Shown here: positions 62,538 through 64,000 of the stretch, piece by piece
Numbering within the stretch: position 1 is the stretch's first letter
Layout: the number at the start of each line of letters is the position of its first letter
Assembly (NCBI RefSeq): GCF_003324525.1
Contig: NZ_QGDC01000004.1
Location: 124,001 to 188,000, forward strand
From: Mucilaginibacter hurinus
Lineage (GTDB): Bacteria; Bacteroidota; Bacteroidia; Sphingobacteriales; Sphingobacteriaceae
Length of the DNA: 64,000 nt
Reading direction: 5' to 3'
The notes under the pieces: model-generated
What the model saw: the letters and a program-made list of their open reading frames with translations, nothing else
Told to the model about the DNA's origin: nothing
Databases searched by the model: none
Program-made: the position numbers and the translations under genes

Positions 62538-64000
62538 CTACTTATTAATAGTTAGTACACTGACTGCGTTGGGCTTCATGTCCAGCACATTATCTTGTGC
62601 CAGTGTGCTGGTTATGGCTGCATTTTCGCCCGAAATATCGTCTACAGTTGAAACTTTAGCCCTCTTAAAATCAACCGGAAGTTTAATCACTGTATTGGTA
62701 TTACGTTTATTTACTATTAATAGCTTTTTTCCTTTCGGTGTGATAAATGCCTGATAAGCATAATCCAGTTCATTCCATTCCAATTCCGGCTCGATCAATT
62801 TATCACCGGGGCCAAAATTATCATTAATCAGTTTCAGTGTCCAGTACCTGGCGTTGGGCTTTGCGTTTTCCCAGTTCATCATGCTTACATCAGGATATTG
62901 CCCGGGATAACCTACCAACTGCGAGGATGATATAACATCGATGCCCAGTTTATTCAACTCAATAAACATATAGGCATACACTGCTGATGCCAGGTTCCAG
63001 TATGATGCAGGGATAGGCTTTTTGCGCATTTCGTCGGTCAGGAAAGTGCCCAGTTCGTTAAGTGTCACTTTAACGTTGGGATTTAACCTTTTGCGTATGC
63101 TTTCAATATATTTTACACTCGTTACAAAATGATCAACACGATCGTAATACGAATACTGGAAATGCTCAAACGGCTGTTTAACACTACCACCGGCATAAAA
63201 ATGATATGATATCATATCGATGGGCACGCCCGGTTTATGATTTTTGGGGTTGAGAAAATACTCGAAGAATGTAGGATTTTTGTAATCAACAGACGACATG
63301 CCGACAAACTTTGTTTCGGGGGACAGCTTACGCAAGGCCGTTACAATACTGTCGTACAGCCGGGTATATAGTTGTGGCTTGATATGATGCTCCAACTCAG
63401 GTTCGTTAAGTATCTCCCAATACGGTATTTTAAGGTAATGTCCTGATTTGTGATATTTCCCTAATTCGTCTGTAAACCCGCCTTGTGTATACCAGCTGAA
63501 TACACGCACAAAATAATCGGTTACCTCTTTCAATGTAGAATCACGAAATTCACTGCCGCCTGTATAATTAAACGCGATTTCATCTGGATCTGCAGGGTAA
63601 GGCACCGGCTTTGTCGTCTTAAACATCCACTGTGGTATGGTAGAAAAATCTATGTGTGTTACATGGCCTTTAGATGCGTTTAAAAAATCAAAAACCAGCG
63701 GGTCGATCAAGCTGAAATCCCAGTATGTACGCTTGCCGTCCGGCGGTTGGAGTTCAGCCACAGAAAGTTTGGGATAAGGATACCAGGCAAGGAAACGTGC
63801 ATGTTCAACTCTGACATCGCGCAAAGCCTTATAAGCACCGTCATACATATTTGATCCTTTGCGCAATTTAGCATTTACCACTACCAGCATGCTTGGCGAT
63901 GATTTTGAAATTGATTGCACGTTGTTCCAGTTGATGTTAAGGGATGATTGCGCAAAACAGCAGATGTTACATAAAAGAGTTATAACAGTCAGGAAATTCT
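62538..64000 (-). CDS. Secreted GH39-like glycosidase (5' end outside window)
   Basis: The largest ATG/GTG-initiated frame starts at GTG 63920, but translation in frame continues to the window edge and reads NFLTVITLLCNICCFAQS, the core of a signal peptide, so the true start lies beyond 64000. The enzyme shows clan GH-A marks: acid/base Glu in YWEILNEPELEHH and nucleophile Glu in VTLNELGTF, as in GH39 beta-xylosidase-like proteins, plus a C-terminal beta domain (LIVNKRNTNTVIKLP). Substrate unknown. No neighbouring partner visible. Confidence 0.78.
   Translation of the reverse strand, partial: NFLTVITLLCNICCFAQSSLNINWNNVQSISKSSPSMLVVVNAKLRKGSNMYDGAYKALRDVRVEHARFLAWYPYPKLSVAELQPPDGKRTYWDFSLIDPLVFDFLNASKGHVTHIDFSTIPQWMFKTTKPVPYPADPDEIAFNYTGGSEFRDSTLKEVTDYFVRVFSWYTQGGFTDELGKYHKSGHYLKIPYWEILNEPELEHHIKPQLYTRLYDSIVTALRKLSPETKFVGMSSVDYKNPTFFEYFLNPKNHKPGVPIDMISYHFYAGGSVKQPFEHFQYSYYDRVDHFVTSVKYIESIRKRLNPNVKVTLNELGTFLTDEMRKKPIPASYWNLASAVYAYMFIELNKLGIDVISSSQLVGYPGQYPDVSMMNWENAKPNARYWTLKLINDNFGPGDKLIEPELEWNELDYAYQAFITPKGKKLLIVNKRNTNTVIKLPVDFKRAKVSTVDDISGENAAITSTLAQDNVLDMKPNAVSVLTINK

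Overview
This 64-kb window comes from a Bacteroidota chromosome, most likely Sphingobacteriaceae (Mucilaginibacter/Pedobacter-like). The evidence is paired SusC/SusD outer-membrane proteins, PorP/SprF and DUF5723 proteins, promoters of the Bacteroidetes type (TAnnTTTG at -7, TTTG about 18-20 bp upstream), A-rich start regions without Shine-Dalgarno sites, and a RpoN gene lacking nearby nitrogen genes. The genus is inferred from overall protein character and was not tested.

Layout. 1-8.0 kb is core: the PriA N-terminal part (cut by the window edge), a DUF423 protein, two envelope proteins of unknown role, the rpmH-rnpA-yidD-tsaB operon, mscL and rpoN. 8.3-43.7 kb is one long carbohydrate-utilisation region, all on the minus strand: a Nudix-fold regulator and a LacI regulator, a FucP-type sugar/proton symporter, GH127, a DUF4965 protein, GH130, GH92, a formylglycine-generating enzyme, Lgt (housekeeping), then an outer-membrane block in the unusual transcription order SusD - DUF5004 - DUF4961 - SusC - SusD - SusC, and finally a five-gene operon GH38 - GH92 - GH97 - SGNH esterase - CE1-like esterase. 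43.9-47.9 kb holds an orphan PorP/SprF protein, a TonB siderophore-type receptor and a truncated haemoglobin. 48-64 kb is mixed: AI-2E exporter family, exported SOD, DinB, an ADH/SDR/FAD-Rieske set, an MFS transporter, a Kef-type antiporter with a small sensor-like partner, lysS, small hypotheticals, ung and the C-terminal part of a secreted GH39-like enzyme.

How the carbohydrate genes may work together (inference): SusC/SusD pairs and two lipoproteins capture and import an oligosaccharide; two esterases would remove acyl groups; GH38 and two GH92 enzymes would cut alpha-mannosides, GH130 beta-mannosides, GH97 (retaining type) an alpha-galactoside and GH127 a beta-L-arabinofuranoside; FucP would carry a released sugar into the cytoplasm. 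The substrate looks like an acylated, branched, mannose-rich glycoconjugate such as fungal or plant cell-wall glycoprotein, but the sequence does not prove this. Several promoters in this region carry perfect or near-perfect palindromes or direct repeats at positions expected for repressor or activator sites.

No tRNA, rRNA, CRISPR array, transposase or prophage was recognised. Start codons were re-chosen in about ten genes where the longest frame began at TTG or GTG but a downstream ATG gives a better N-terminus.
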